This document shows, one piece after another, positions 15,001 to 30,000 of a stretch of DNA of 64,000 nt. Position numbers and translations under genes: made by a program. The stretch lies in NCBI GenBank assembly GCA_943735955.1, contig OX030955.1, positions 13,605,383 to 13,669,382 of the forward strand. Direction: 5' to 3'. Below the pieces are notes generated by a model. The model made no database searches, was not told the origin of the DNA, and saw only the letters and a program-made list of their open reading frames with translations. This DNA comes from Piscicola geometra. Its lineage: Eukaryota > Annelida > Clitellata > Hirudinida > Piscicolidae. The stretch's first letter is position 1; every line of letters starts with the position of its first letter.

Positions 15001-18000
15001 AACAAGTGTGCCAACTGCTGTATCGACAACAGTGACGACTACTGTATCAATGATGACAACAGAATCAACAAGTGTGCCAACTGCTGTATCGACAACAGTG
15101 CCGACTACTGTATCAATGATGACAACAGAATCAACAAGTGTGCCAAATGCTGTATCGACAACAGTGCCGACTACTGTATCAATGATGACAACAGAATCAA
15201 CAAGTGTGCCAACTGCTGTATCGACAAAAGTGCCGACTACTGTATCAATGATGACAACAGAATCAACAAGTGTGCCAACTGCTGTATCGAAAACAGTGCC
15301 GACTACTGTATCAATGATGACAACAGAATCAACAAGTGTGCCAACTGCTGTATCGACAACAGTGCCGACTACTGTATCAATGATGACAACAGAATCAACA
15401 AGTTTGCCACTTGCTGTATCGACAACAGTGCCGACTACTGTATCAATGATGACAACAGAATCAACAAGTGTGCCAACTGCTGTATCGACAACAGTGCCGA
15501 CTACTGTATCAATGATGACAACAGAATCAACAAGTGTGCCAACTGCTGTATCGACAACAGTGCCGACTACTGTATCAATGATGACAACAGAATCAACAAG
15601 TGTGCCAACTGCTGTATCGACAACAGTGCCGACTACTGTATCAATGATGACAACAGAATCAACAAGTGTGCCATCTGCTGTATCGACAACAGTGCCGACT
15701 ACTGTATCAATGATGACAACAGAATCAACAAGTGTGCCAACTGCTGTATCAACAACAGTGCCGACTACTGTATCAATGATGACAACAGAATCAACAAGTG
15801 TGCCAACTGCTGTATCGACAACAGTGCCGACTACTGTATCAATAATGACAACAGAATCAACAAGTGTGCCAACTGCTGTATCGACAACAGTGCCGACTAC
15901 TGTATCAATGATGACAACAGAATCAACAAGTGTGCCAACTGCTGTATCGACAACAGTGCCGACTTCTGTATCAATGATGACAACAGAATCAACAAGTGTA
16001 CCAACTGCTGTATCGACAACAGTGCCGACTACTGTATCAATGATGTCAACAGAATCAACAAGTGTGCCAACTGCTGTATCGACAACAGTGCCGACTACTG
16101 TATCAATGATGACAACAGAATCAACAAGTGTGCCAACTGCTGTATCGACAACAGTGCCGACTACTGTATCAATGATGACAACAGAATCAACAAGTGTGCC
16201 AACTGCTGTATCGACAACAGTGCCGACTACTGTATCAATGATGACAACAGAATCAACAAGTGTGCCAACTGCTGTATCAACAACAGTGCCGACTACTGTA
16301 TCAATGATGACAACAGAATCAACAAGTGTGCCAACTGCTGTATCAACAACAGTGCCGACTACTGTATCAATGATGACAACAGAATCAACAAGTGTGCCAA
16401 CTGCTGTATCGACAACAGTGCCGACTACTGTATCAATGATGACAACAGAATCAACAAGTTTGCCACTTGCTGTATCGACAACAGTGCCGACTACTGTATC
16501 AATGATGACAACAGATTCAACAAGTGTGCCAACTGCTGTATCGACAACAGTGCCGACTACTGTATCAATGATGACAACAGAATCAACAAGTGTGCCAACT
16601 GCTGTATCGACAACAGTGCCGACTACTGTATCAATGATGACAACAGAATCAACAAGTGTGCCAACTGCTGTATCAACAACAGTGCCGACTACTGTATCAA
16701 TGATGACAACAGAATCAACAAGTGTGCCAACTGCTGTATCAACAACAGTGCCGACTACTGTATCAATGATGACAACAGAATCAACAAGTGTGCCAACTGC
16801 TGTATCGACAACAGTGCCGACTACTGTATCAATGATGACAACAGAATCAACAAGTTTGCCACTTGCTGTATCGACAACAGTGCCGACTACTGTATCAATG
16901 ATGACAACAGAATCAACAAGTGTGCCAACTGCTGTATCGACAACAGTGCCGACTACTGTATCAATGATGACAACAGAATCAACAAGTGTGCCAACTGCTG
17001 TATCGACAACAGTGCCGACTACTGTATCAATGATGACAACAGAATCAACAAGTGTGCCAACTGCTGTATCGACAACAGTGCCGACTACTGTATCAATGAT
17101 GACAACAGAATCAACAAGTGTGCCAACTGCTGTATCGACAACAGTGCCGACTACTGTATCAATGATGACAACAGAATCAACAAGTGTGCCAACTGCTGTA
17201 TCGACAACAGTGCCGACTACTGTATCAATGATGACAACAGAATCAACAAGTGTGCCAACTGCTGTATCAACAACAGTGCCGACTACTGTATCAATGATGA
17301 CAACAGAATCAACAAGTGTCCCAACTGCTGTATCGACAACAGTGCCGACTACTGTATCAATGATGACAACAGAATCAACGAGTGTGCCAACTACTCTATC
17401 GACAACAGTGCCGACTACTGTATCAATGATGACAACAGAATCAACAAGTGTGCCAACTGCTGTATCGACAACAGTGCCGACTACTGAATCAATGATGACA
17501 ACAGAATCAACAAGTGTGCCAACTGCTGTATCGACAACAGTGCCGACTACTGTATCAATGATGACAACAGAATCAACAAGTGTGCCAACTGCTGTATCGA
17601 CAACAGTGCCGACTACTGTATCAACGATGACAACAGAATCAACAAGTGTGCCAACTGCTGTATCGACAACAGTGCCGACTACTGTATCAATGATGACAAC
17701 AGAGTCAACAAGTGTGCCAACTGCTGTATCGACAACAGTGCCGACTACTGTATCAATGATGACAACAGAATCAACAAGTGTGCCAACTGCTGTATCGACA
17801 ACAGTGCCGACTACTGTATCAATGATGACAACAGAATCAACAAGTGTCCCAACTGCTGTATCGACAACAGTGCCGACTACTGTATCAATGATGACAACAG
17901 AATCAACGAGTGTGCCAACTGCTGTATCGACAACAGTGCCGACTACTGTATCAATGATGACAACAGAATCAACAAGTGTGCCAACTGCTGTATCGACAAC

Positions 18001-21000
18001 AGTGCCGACTACTGTATCAATGATGACAACAGAATCAACAAGTGTGCCAACTGCTGTATCGACAACAGTGCCGACTACTGTATCAATGATGACAACAGAA
18101 TCAACGAGTGTGCCAACTACTCTATCGACAACAGTGCCGACTACTGTATCAATGATGACAACAGAATCAACAAGTGTGCCAACTGCTGTATCGACAACAG
18201 TGCCGACTACTGAATCAATGATGACAACAGAATCAACAAGTGTGCCAACTGCTGTATCGACAACAGTGCCGACTACTGTATCAATGATGACAACAGAATC
18301 AACAAGTGTGCCAACTGCTGTATCGACAACAGTGCCGACTACTGTATCAACGATGACAACAGAATCAACAAGTGTGCCAACTGCTGTATCGACAACAGTG
18401 CCGACTACTGTATCAATGATGACAACAGAGTCAACAAGTGTGCCAACTGCTGTATCGACAACAGTGCCGACTACTGTATCAATGATGACAACAGAATCAA
18501 CAAGTGTGCCAACTGCTGTATCGACAACAGTGCCGACTACTGTATCAATGATGACAACAGAATCAACAAGTGTCCCAACTGCTGTATCGACAACAGTGCC
18601 GACTACTGTATCAATGATGACAACAGAATCAACGAGTGTGCCAACTGCTGTATCGACAACAGTGCCGACTACTGTATCAATGATGACAACAGAATCAACA
18701 AGTGTGCCAACTGCTGTATCGACAACAGTGCCGACTACTGTATCAATGATGACAACAGAATCAACAAGTGTGCCAACTGCTGTATCGACAACAGTGCCGA
18801 CTACTGTATCAATGATGACAACAGAATCAACAAGTGTGCCAACTGCTGTATCGACAACAGTGCCGACTACTGTATCAATGATGACAACAGAATCAACAAG
18901 TGTGCCAACTGCTGTATCGACAACAGTGCCGACTACTGTATCAATGATGACAACAGAATCAACAAGTTTGCCAACTGCTGTATCGACAACAGTGCCGACT
19001 ACTGTATCAATGATGACAACAGAATCAACAAGTGTCCCAACTGCTGTATCGACAACAGTGCCGACTACTGTATCAATGATGACAACAGAATCAACGAGTG
19101 TGCCAACTGCTGTATCGACAACAGTGCCGACTACTGTATCAATGATGACAACAGAATCAACAAGTGTGCCAACTGCTGTATCGACAACAGTGCCGACTAT
19201 TGTATCAATGATGACAACAGAATCAACAAGTGTGCCAACTGCTGTATCGACAACAGTGCCGACTACTGTATCAATGATGACAACAGAATCAACAAGTGTG
19301 CCAACTGCTGTATCAACAACAGTGCCGACTACTGTATCAATGATGACAACAGAATCAACAAGTGTGCCAACTGCTGTATCAACAACAGTGCCGACTACTG
19401 TATCAATGATGACAACAGAATCAACAAGTGTGCCAACTGCTGTATCGACAACAGTGCCGACTACTGTATCAATGATGACAACAGAATCAACAAGTTTGCC
19501 ACTTGCTGTATCGACAACAGTGCCGACTACTGTATCAATGATGACAACAGAATCAACAAGTGTGCCAACTGCTGTATCGACAACAGTGCCGACTACTGTA
19601 TCAATGATGACAACAGAATCAACAAGTGTGCCAACTGCTGTATCGACAACAGTGCCGACTACTGTATCAATGATGACAACAGAATCAACAAGTGTGCCAA
19701 CTGCTGTATCGACAACAGTGCCGACTACTGTATCAATGATGACAACAGAATCAACAAGTGTGCCAACTGCTGTATCGACAACAGTGCCGACTACTGTATC
19801 AATGATGACAACAGAATCAACAAGTGTGCCAACTGCTGTATCGACAACAGTGCCGACTACTGTATCAATGATGACAACAGAATCAACAAGTGTGCCAACT
19901 GCTGTATCAACAACAGTGCCGACTACTGTATCAATGATGACAACAGAATCAACAAGTGTCCCAACTGCTGTATCGACAACAGTGCCGACTACTGTATCAA
20001 TGATGACAACAGAATCAACGAGTGTGCCAACTACTCTATCGACAACAGTGCCGACTACTGTATCAATGATGACAACAGAATCAACAAGTGTGCCAACTGC
20101 TGTATCGACAACAGTGCCGACTACTGAATCAATGATGACAACAGAATCAACAAGTGTGCCAACTGCTGTATCGACAACAGTGCCGACTACTGTATCAATG
20201 ATGACAACAGAATCAACAAGTGTGCCAACTGCTGTATCGACAACAGTGCCGACTACTGTATCAACGATGACAACAGAATCAACAAGTGTGCCAACTGCTG
20301 TATCGACAACAGTGCCGACTACTGTATCAATGATGACAACAGAGTCAACAAGTGTGCCAACTGCTGTATCGACAACAGTGCCGACTACTGTATCAATGAT
20401 GACAACAGAATCAACAAGTGTGCCAACTGCTGTATCGACAACAGTGCCGACTACTGTATCAATGATGACAACAGAATCAACAAGTGTCCCAACTGCTGTA
20501 TCGACAACAGTGCCGACTACTGTATCAATGATGACAACAGAATCAACGAGTGTGCCAACTGCTGTATCGACAACAGTGCCGACTACTGTATCAATGATGA
20601 CAACAGAATCAACAAGTGTGCCAACTGCTGTATCGACAACAGTGCCGACTACTGTATCAATGATGACAACAGAATCAACAAGTGTGCCAACTGCTGTATC
20701 GACAACAGTGCCGACTACTGTATCAATGATGACAACAGAATCAACAAGTGTGCCAACTGCTGTATCGACAACAGTGCCGACTACTGTATCAATGATGACA
20801 ACAGAATCAACAAGTGTGCCAACTGCTGTATCGACAACAGTGCCGACTACTGTATCAATGATGACAACAGAATCAACAAGTTTGCCAACTGCTGTATCGA
20901 CAACAGTGCCGACTACTGTATCAATGATGACAACAGAATCAACAAGTGTCCCAACTGCTGTATCGACAACAGTGCCGACTACTGTATCAATGATGACAAC

Positions 21001-24000
21001 AGAATCAACGAGTGTGCCAACTGCTGTATCGACAACAGTGCCGACTACTGTATCAATGATGACAACAGAATCAACAAGTGTGCCAACTGCTGTATCGACA
21101 ACAGTGCCGACTACTGTATCAATGATGACAACAGAATCAACAAGTGTGCCAACTGCTGTATCGACAACAGTGCCGACTACTGTATCAATGATGACAACAG
21201 AATCAACAAGTGTGCCAACTGCTGTATCGACAACAGTGCCGACTACTGTATCAATGATGACAACAGAGTCAACAAGTGTGCCAACTGCTGTATCGACAAC
21301 AGTGCCGACTACTGTATCAATGATGACAACAGAATCAACAAGTGTGCCAACTGCTGTATCGACAACAGTGCCGACTACTGTATCAATGATGACAACAGAA
21401 TCAACAAGTGTCCCAACTGCTGTATCGACAACAGTGCCGACTACTGTATCAATGATGACAACAGAATCAACGAGTGTGCCAACTGCTGTATCGACAACAG
21501 TGCCGACTACTGTATCAATGATGACAACAGAATCAACAAGTGTGCCAACTGCTGTATCGACAACAGTGCCGACTACTGTATCAATGATGACAACAGAATC
21601 AACAAGTGTGCCAACTGCTGTATCGACAACAGTGCCGACTACTGTATCAATGATGACAACAGAATCAACAAGTGTGCCAACTGCTGTATCGACAACAGTG
21701 CCGACCACTGTATCAATGATGACAACAGAATCAACAAGTGTGCCAACTGCTGTATCGACAACAGTGCCGACTACTGTATCAATGATGACAACAGAATCAA
21801 CAAGTTTGCCAACTGCTGTATCGACAACAGTGCCGACTACTGTATCAATGATGACAACAGAATCAACAAGTGTCCCAACTGCTGTATCGACAACAGTGCC
21901 GACTACTGTATCAATGATGACAACAGAATCAACGAGTGTGCCAACTGCTGTATCGACAACAGTGCCGACTACTGTATCAATGATGACAACAGAATCAACA
22001 AGTGTGCCAACTGCTGTATCGACAACAGTGCCGACTACTGTATCAATGATGACAACAGAATCAACAAGTGTGCCAACTGCTGTATCGACAACAGTGCCGA
22101 CTACTGTATCAACGATGACAACAGAATCAACAAGTGTCCCAACTGCTGTATCGACAACAGTGCCGACTACTGTATCAATGATGACAACAAAATCAACAAG
22201 TATGCCAACTGCTGTATCGACAACAGTGCCGACTACTGTATCAATGATGACAACAGAATCAACAAGTGTTCCAACTGCTGTATCAACAACAGTGCCGACT
22301 ACTGTATCAATGATGACAACAGAATCAACAAGTGTGCCAACTGCTGTATCGACAACAGTGCCGACTACTGTATCAATGATGACAACAGAATCAACAAGTG
22401 TGCCAACTGCTGTATCGACAACAGTGCCGACTACTGTATCAATGATGACAACAGAATCAACAAGTGTGCCAACTGCTGTATCGACAACAGTGCCGACTTC
22501 TGTATCAATGATGACAACAGAATCAACAAGTGTGCCAACTGCTGTATCGACAACAGTGCCGACTACTGTATCAATGATGACAACAGAATCAACAAGTGTG
22601 CCAACTGCTGTATCGACAACAGTGCCGACTACTGTATCAATGATGACAACAGAATCAACAAGTGTGCCAACTGCTGTATCGACAACAGTGCCGACTACTG
22701 TATCAATGATGACAACAGAATCAACAAGTGTGCCAACTGCTGTATCGACAACAGTGCCGACTACTGTATCAATGATGACAACAGAATCAACAAGTGTGCC
22801 AACTGCTGTATCGACAACAGTGCCGACTACTGTATCAATGATGACAACAGAATCAACAAGTGTGCCAACTGCTGTATCGAAAACAGTGCCGACTACTGTA
22901 TCAATGATGACAACAGAATCAACAAGTGTGCCAACTGCTGTATCGACAACAGTGCCGACTACTGTATCAATGATGACAACAGAATCAACAAGTGTGCCAA
23001 CTGCTGTATCGACAACAGTGCCGACTACTGTATCAATGATGACAACAGAATCAACAAGTGTGCCAACTGCTGTATCGACAACAGTGCCGACTACTGTATC
23101 AATGATGACAACAGAATCAACAAGTGTGCCAACTGCTGTATCGACAACAGTGCCGACTACTGTATCAATGATGACAACAGAATCAACAAGTGTGCCAACT
23201 GCTGTATCGACAACAGTGCCGACTACTGTATCAATGATGACAACAGAATCAACAAGTGTGCCAACTGCTGTATCGACAACAGTGCCGACTACTGTATCAA
23301 TGATGACAACAGAATCAACAAGTGTGCCAACTGCTGTATCGACAACAGTGCCGACTACTGTATCAATGATGACAACAGAATCAACAAGTGTGCCAACTGC
23401 TGTATCGACAACAGTGCCGACTACTGTATCAATGATGACAACAGAATCAACAAGTGTCCCAACTGCTGTATCGACAACAGTGCCGACTACTGTATCAATG
23501 ATGACAACAGAATCAACGAGTGTGCCAACTGCTGTATCGACAACAGTGCCGACTACTGTATCAATGATGACAACAGAATCAACAAGTGTGCCAACTGCTG
23601 TATCGACAACAGTGCCGACTACTGTATCAATGATGACAACAGAATCAACAAGTGTGCCAACTGCTGTATCGACAACAGTGCCGACTACTGTATCAATGAT
23701 GACAACAGAATCAACAAGTGTGCCAACTGCTGTATCGACAACAGTGCCGACTACTGTATCAATGATGACAACAGAATCAACAAGTGTGCCAACTGCTGTA
23801 TCGACAACAGTGCCGACTACTGTATCAATGATGACAACAGAATCAACAAGTTTGCCAACTGCTGTATCGACAACAGTGCCGACTACTGTATCAATGATGA
23901 CAACAGAATTAACAAGTGTCCCAACTGCTGTATCGACAACAGTGCCGACTACTGTATCAATGATGACAACAGAATCAACGAGTGTGCCAACTGCTGTATC

Positions 24001-27000
24001 GACAACAGTGCCGACTACTGTATCAATGATGACAACAGAATCAACAAGTGTCCCAACTGCTGTATCGACAACAGTGCCGACTACTGTATCAATGATGACA
24101 ACAGAATCAACGAGTGTGCCAACTGCTGTATCGACAACAGTGCCGACTACTGTATCAATGATGACAACAGAATCAACAAGTGTGCCAACTGCTGTATCGA
24201 CAACAGTGCCGACTACTGTATCAATGATGACAACAGAATCAACAAGTGTGCCAACTGCTGTATCGACAACAGTGCCGACTACTGTATCAACGATGACAAC
24301 AGAATCAACAAGTGTCCCAACTGCTGTATCGACAACAGTGCCGACTACTGTATCAATGATGACAACAGAATCAACAAGTATGCCAACTGCTGTATCGACA
24401 ACAGTGCCGACTACTGTATCAATGATGACAACAGAATCAACAAGTGTTCCAACTGCTGTATCAACAACAGTGCCGACTACTGTATCAATGATGACAACAG
24501 AATCAACAAGTGTGCCAACTGCTGTATCGACAACAGTGCCGACTACTGTATCAATGATGACAACAGAATCAACAAGTGTGCCAACTGCTGTATCGACAAC
24601 AGTGCCGACTACTGTATCAATGATGACAACAGAATCAACAAGTGTGCCAACTGCTGTATCGACAACAGTGCCGACTTCTGTATCAATGATGACAACAGAA
24701 TCAACAAGTGTGCCAACTGCTGTATCGACAACAGTGCCGACTACTGTATCAATGATGACAACAGAATCAACAAGTGTGCCAACTGCTGTATCGACAACAG
24801 TGCCGACTACTGTATCAATGATGACAACAGAATCAACAAGTGTGCCAACTGCTGTATCGACAACAGTGCCGACTACTGTATCAATGATGACAACAGAATC
24901 AACAAGTGTGCCAACTGCTGTATCGACAACAGTGCCGACTACTGTATCAATGATGACAACAGAATCAACAAGTGTGCCAACTGCTGTATCGACAACAGTG
25001 CCGACTACTGTATCAATGATGACAACAGAATCAACAAGTGTGCCAACTGCTGTATCGAAAACAGTGCCGACTACTGTATCAATGATGACAACAGAATCAA
25101 CAAGTGTGCCAACTGCTGTATCGACAACAGTGCCGACTACTGTATCAATGATGACAACAGAATCAACAAGTGTGCCAACTGCTGTATCGACAACAGTGCC
25201 GACTACTGTATCAATGATGACAACAGAATCAACAAGTGTGCCAACTGCTGTATCGACAACAGTGCCGACTACTGTATCAATGATGACAACAGAATCAACA
25301 AGTGTGCCAACTGCTGTATCGACAACAGTGCCGACTACTGTATCAATGATGACAACAGAATCAACAAGTGTGCCAACTGCTGTATCGACAACAGTGCCGA
25401 CTACTGTATCAATGATGACAACAGAATCAACAAGTGTGCCAACTGCTGTATCGACAACAGTGCCGACTACTGTATCAATGATGACAACAGAATCAACAAG
25501 TGTGCCAACTGCTGTATCGACAACAGTGCCGACTACTGTATCAATGATGACAACAGAATCAACAAGTGTGCCAACTGCTGTATCGACAACAGTGCCGACT
25601 ACTGTATCAATGATGACAACAGAATCAACAAGTGTCCCAACTGCTGTATCGACAACAGTGCCGACTACTGTATCAATGATGACAACAGAATCAACGAGTG
25701 TGCCAACTGCTGTATCGACAACAGTGCCGACTACTGTATCAATGATGACAACAGAATCAACAAGTGTGCCAACTGCTGTATCGACAACAGTGCCGACTAC
25801 TGTATCAATGATGACAACAGAATCAACAAGTGTGCCAACTGCTGTATCGACAACAGTGCCGACTACTGTATCAATGATGACAACAGAATCAACAAGTGTG
25901 CCAACTGCTGTATCGACAACAGTGCCGACTACTGTATCAATGATGACAACAGAATCAACAAGTGTGCCAACTGCTGTATCGACAACAGTGCCGACTACTG
26001 TATCAATGATGACAACAGAATCAACAAGTTTGCCAACTGCTGTATCGACAACAGTGCCGACTACTGTATCAATGATGACAACAGAATTAACAAGTGTCCC
26101 AACTGCTGTATCGACAACAGTGCCGACTACTGTATCAATGATGACAACAGAATCAACGAGTGTGCCAACTGCTGTATCGACAACAGTGCCGACTACTGTA
26201 TCAATGATGACAACAGAATCAACAAGTGTGCCAACTGCTGTATCGACAACAGTGCCGACTACTGTATCAATGATGACAACAGAATCAACAAGTGTGCCAA
26301 CTGCTGTATCGACAACAGTGCCGACTACTGTATCAATGATGACAACAGAATCAACAAGTGTCCCAACTGCTGTATCGACAACAGTGCCGACTACTGTATC
26401 AATGATGACAACAGAATCAACAAGTATGCCAACTGCTGTATCGACAACAGTGCCGACTACTGTATCAATGATGACAACAGAATCAACAAGTGTTCCAACT
26501 GCTGTATCAACAACAGTGCCGACTACTGTATCAATGATGACAACAGAATCAACAAGTGTGCCAACTGCTGTATCGACAACAGTGCCGACTACTGTATCAA
26601 TGATGACAACAGAATCAACAAGTGTGCCAACTGCTGTATCGACAACAGTGCCGACTACTGTATCAATGATGACAACAGAATCAACAAGTGTGCCAACTGC
26701 TGTATCGACAACAGTGCCGACTACTGTATCAATGATGACAACAGAATCAACAAGTGTGCCAACTGCTGTATCGACAACAGTGCCGACTTCTGTATCAATG
26801 ATGACAACAGAATCAACAAGTGTGCCAACTGCTGTATCGACAACAGTGCCGACTACTGTATCAATGATGACAACAGAATCAACAAGTGTGCCAACTGCTG
26901 TATCGACAACAGTGCCGACTACTGTATCAATGATGACAACAGAATCAACAAGTGTGCCAACTGCTGTATCGACAACAGTGCCGACTACTGTATCAATGAT

Positions 27001-30000
27001 GACAACAGAATCAACAAGTGTGCCAACTGCTGTATCGACAACAGTGCCGACTACTGTATCAATGATGACAACAGAATCAACAAGTGTGCCAACTGCTGTA
27101 TCGACAACAGTGCCGACTACTGTATCAATGATGACAACAGAATCAACAAGTGTGCCAACTGCTGTATCGAAAACAGTGCCGACTACTGTATCAATGATGA
27201 CAACAGAATCAACAAGTGTGCCAACTGCTGTATCGACAACAGTGCCGACTACTGTATCAATGATGACAACAGAATCAACAAGTTTGCCACTTGCTGTATC
27301 GACAACAGTGCCGACTACTGTATCAATGATGACAACAGAATCAACAAGTGTGCCAACTGCTGTATCGACAACAGTGCCGACTACTGTATCAATGATGACA
27401 ACAGAATCAACAAGTGTGCCAACTGCTGTATCGAAAACAGTGCCGACTACTGTATCAATGATGACAACAGAATCAACAAGTGTGCCAACTGCTGTATCGA
27501 CAACAGTGCCGACTACTGTATCAATGATGACAACAGAATCAACAAGTTTGCCACTTGCTGTATCGACAACAGTGCCGACTACTGTATCAATGATGACAAC
27601 AGAATCAACAAGTGTGCCAACTGCTGTATCGACAACAGTGCCGACTACTGTATCAATGATGACAACAGAATCAACAAGTGTGCCAACTGCTGTATCGACA
27701 ACAGTGCCGACTACTGTATCAATGATGACAACAGAATCAACAAGTGTGCCAACTGCTGTATCGACAACAGTGCCGACTACTGTATCAATGATGACAACAG
27801 AATCAACAAGTGTGCCAACTGCTGTATCGACAACAGTGCCGACTACTGTATCAATGATGACAACAGAATCAACAAGTGTGCCAACTGCTGTATCGACAAC
27901 AGTGCCGACTACTGTATCAATGATGACAACAGAATCAACAAGTGTGCCAACTGCTGTATCAACAACAGTGCCGACTACTGTATCAATGATGACAACAGAA
28001 TCAACAAGTGTGCCAACTGCTGTATCGACAACAGTGCCGACTACTGTATCAATGATGACAACAGAATCAACAAGTGTCCCAACTGCTGTATCGACAACAG
28101 TGCCGACTACTGTATCAATGATGACAACAGAATCAACGAGTGTGCCAACTACTGTATCGACAACAGTGCCGACTACTGTATCAATGATGACAACAGAATC
28201 AACAAGTGTGCCAACTGCTGTATCGACAACAGTGCCGACTACTGTATCAATGATGACAACAGAATCAACAAGTGTGCCAACTGCTGTATCGACAACAGTG
28301 CCGACTACTGTATCAATGATGACAACAGAATCAACAAGTGTGCCAACTGCTGTATCGAAAACAGTGCCGACTACTGTATCAATGATGACAACAGAATCAA
28401 CAAGTGTGCCAACTGCTGTATCGACAACAGTGCCGACTACTGTATCAATGATGACAACAGAATCAACAAGTTTGCCACTTGCTGTATCGACAACAGTGCC
28501 GACTACTGTATCAATGATGACAACAGAATCAACAAGTGTGCCAACTGCTGTATCGACAACAGTGCCGACTACTGTATCAATGATGACAACAGAATCAACA
28601 AGTGTGCCAACTGCTGTATCGAAAACAGTGCCGACTACTGTATCAATGATGACAACAGAATCAACAAGTGTGCCAACTGCTGTATCGACAACAGTGCCGA
28701 CTACTGTATCAATGATGACAACAGAATCAACAAGTTTGCCACTTGCTGTATCGACAACAGTGCCGACTACTGTATCAATGATGACAACAGAATCAACAAG
28801 TGTGCCAACTGCTGTATCGACAACAGTGCCGACTACTGTATCAATGATGACAACAGAATCAACAAGTGTGCCAACTGCTGTATCGACAACAGTGCCGACT
28901 ACTGTATCAATGATGACAACAGAATCAACAAGTGTGCCAACTGCTGTATCGACAACAGTGCCGACTACTGTATCAATGATGACAACAGAATCAACAAGTG
29001 TGCCAACTGCTGTATCGACAACAGTGCCGACTACTGTATCAATGATGACAACAGAATCAACAAGTGTGCCAACTGCTGTATCGACAACAGTGCCGACTAC
29101 TGTATCAATGATGACAACAGAATCAACAAGTGTGCCAACTGCTGTATCAACAACAGTGCCGACTACTGTATCAATGATGACAACAGAATCAACAAGTGTG
29201 CCAACTGCTGTATCGACAACAGTGCCGACTACTGTATCAATGATGACAACAGAATCAACAAGTGTCCCAACTGCTGTATCGACAACAGTGCCGACTACTG
29301 TATCAATGATGACAACAGAATCAACGAGTGTGCCAACTACTGTATCGACAACAGTGCCGACTACTGTATCAATGATGACAACAGAATCAACAAGTGTGCC
29401 AACTGCTGTATCGACAACAGTGCCGACTACTGAATCAATGATGACAACAGAATCAACAAGTGTGCCAACTGCTGTATCGACAACAGTGCCGACTACTGTA
29501 TCAATGATGACAACAGAATCAACAAGTGTGCCAACTGCTGTATCGACAACAGTGCCGACTACTGTATCAATGATGACAACAGAATCAACAAGTGTGCCAA
29601 CTGCTGTATCGACAACAGTGCCGACTACTGAATCAATGATGACAACAGAATCAACAAGTGTGCCAACTGCTGTATCGACAACAGTGCCGACTACTGTATC
29701 AATGATGACAACAGAATCAACAAGTGTGCCAACTGCTGTATCAACAACAGTGCCGACTACTGTATCAATGATGACAACAGAATCAACAAGTGTGCCAACT
29801 GCTGTATCGACAACAGTGCCGACTACTGTATCAATGATGACAACAGAATCAACAAGTTTGCCACTTGCTGTATCGACAACAGTGCCGACTACTGTATCAA
29901 TGATGACAACAGAATCAACAAGTGTGCCAACTGCTGTATCGACAACAGTGCCGACTACTGTATCAATGATGACAACAGAATCAACAAGTGTGCCAACTGC

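Noticed and set aside
10500..17480. CxxCC motifs as a zinc-binding or metallothionein-like repeat
   Set aside because: These motifs exist only in the rejected +1 frame. They come from GTG CCA ACT GCT GTA read one base out of phase.
10468..17487. Frame +1 ORF of 2,339 codons encoding a Cys-rich repeat (NKCANCC and SADYC motifs)
   Set aside because: It is a shadow of the base-2 frame. Its ATG exists only because of one TCG to TGG variant, its stop is a common GTA to GAA variant, and the same frame is closed at least 26 times in the window. The repeat has no resemblance I recognise to a folded Cys domain.
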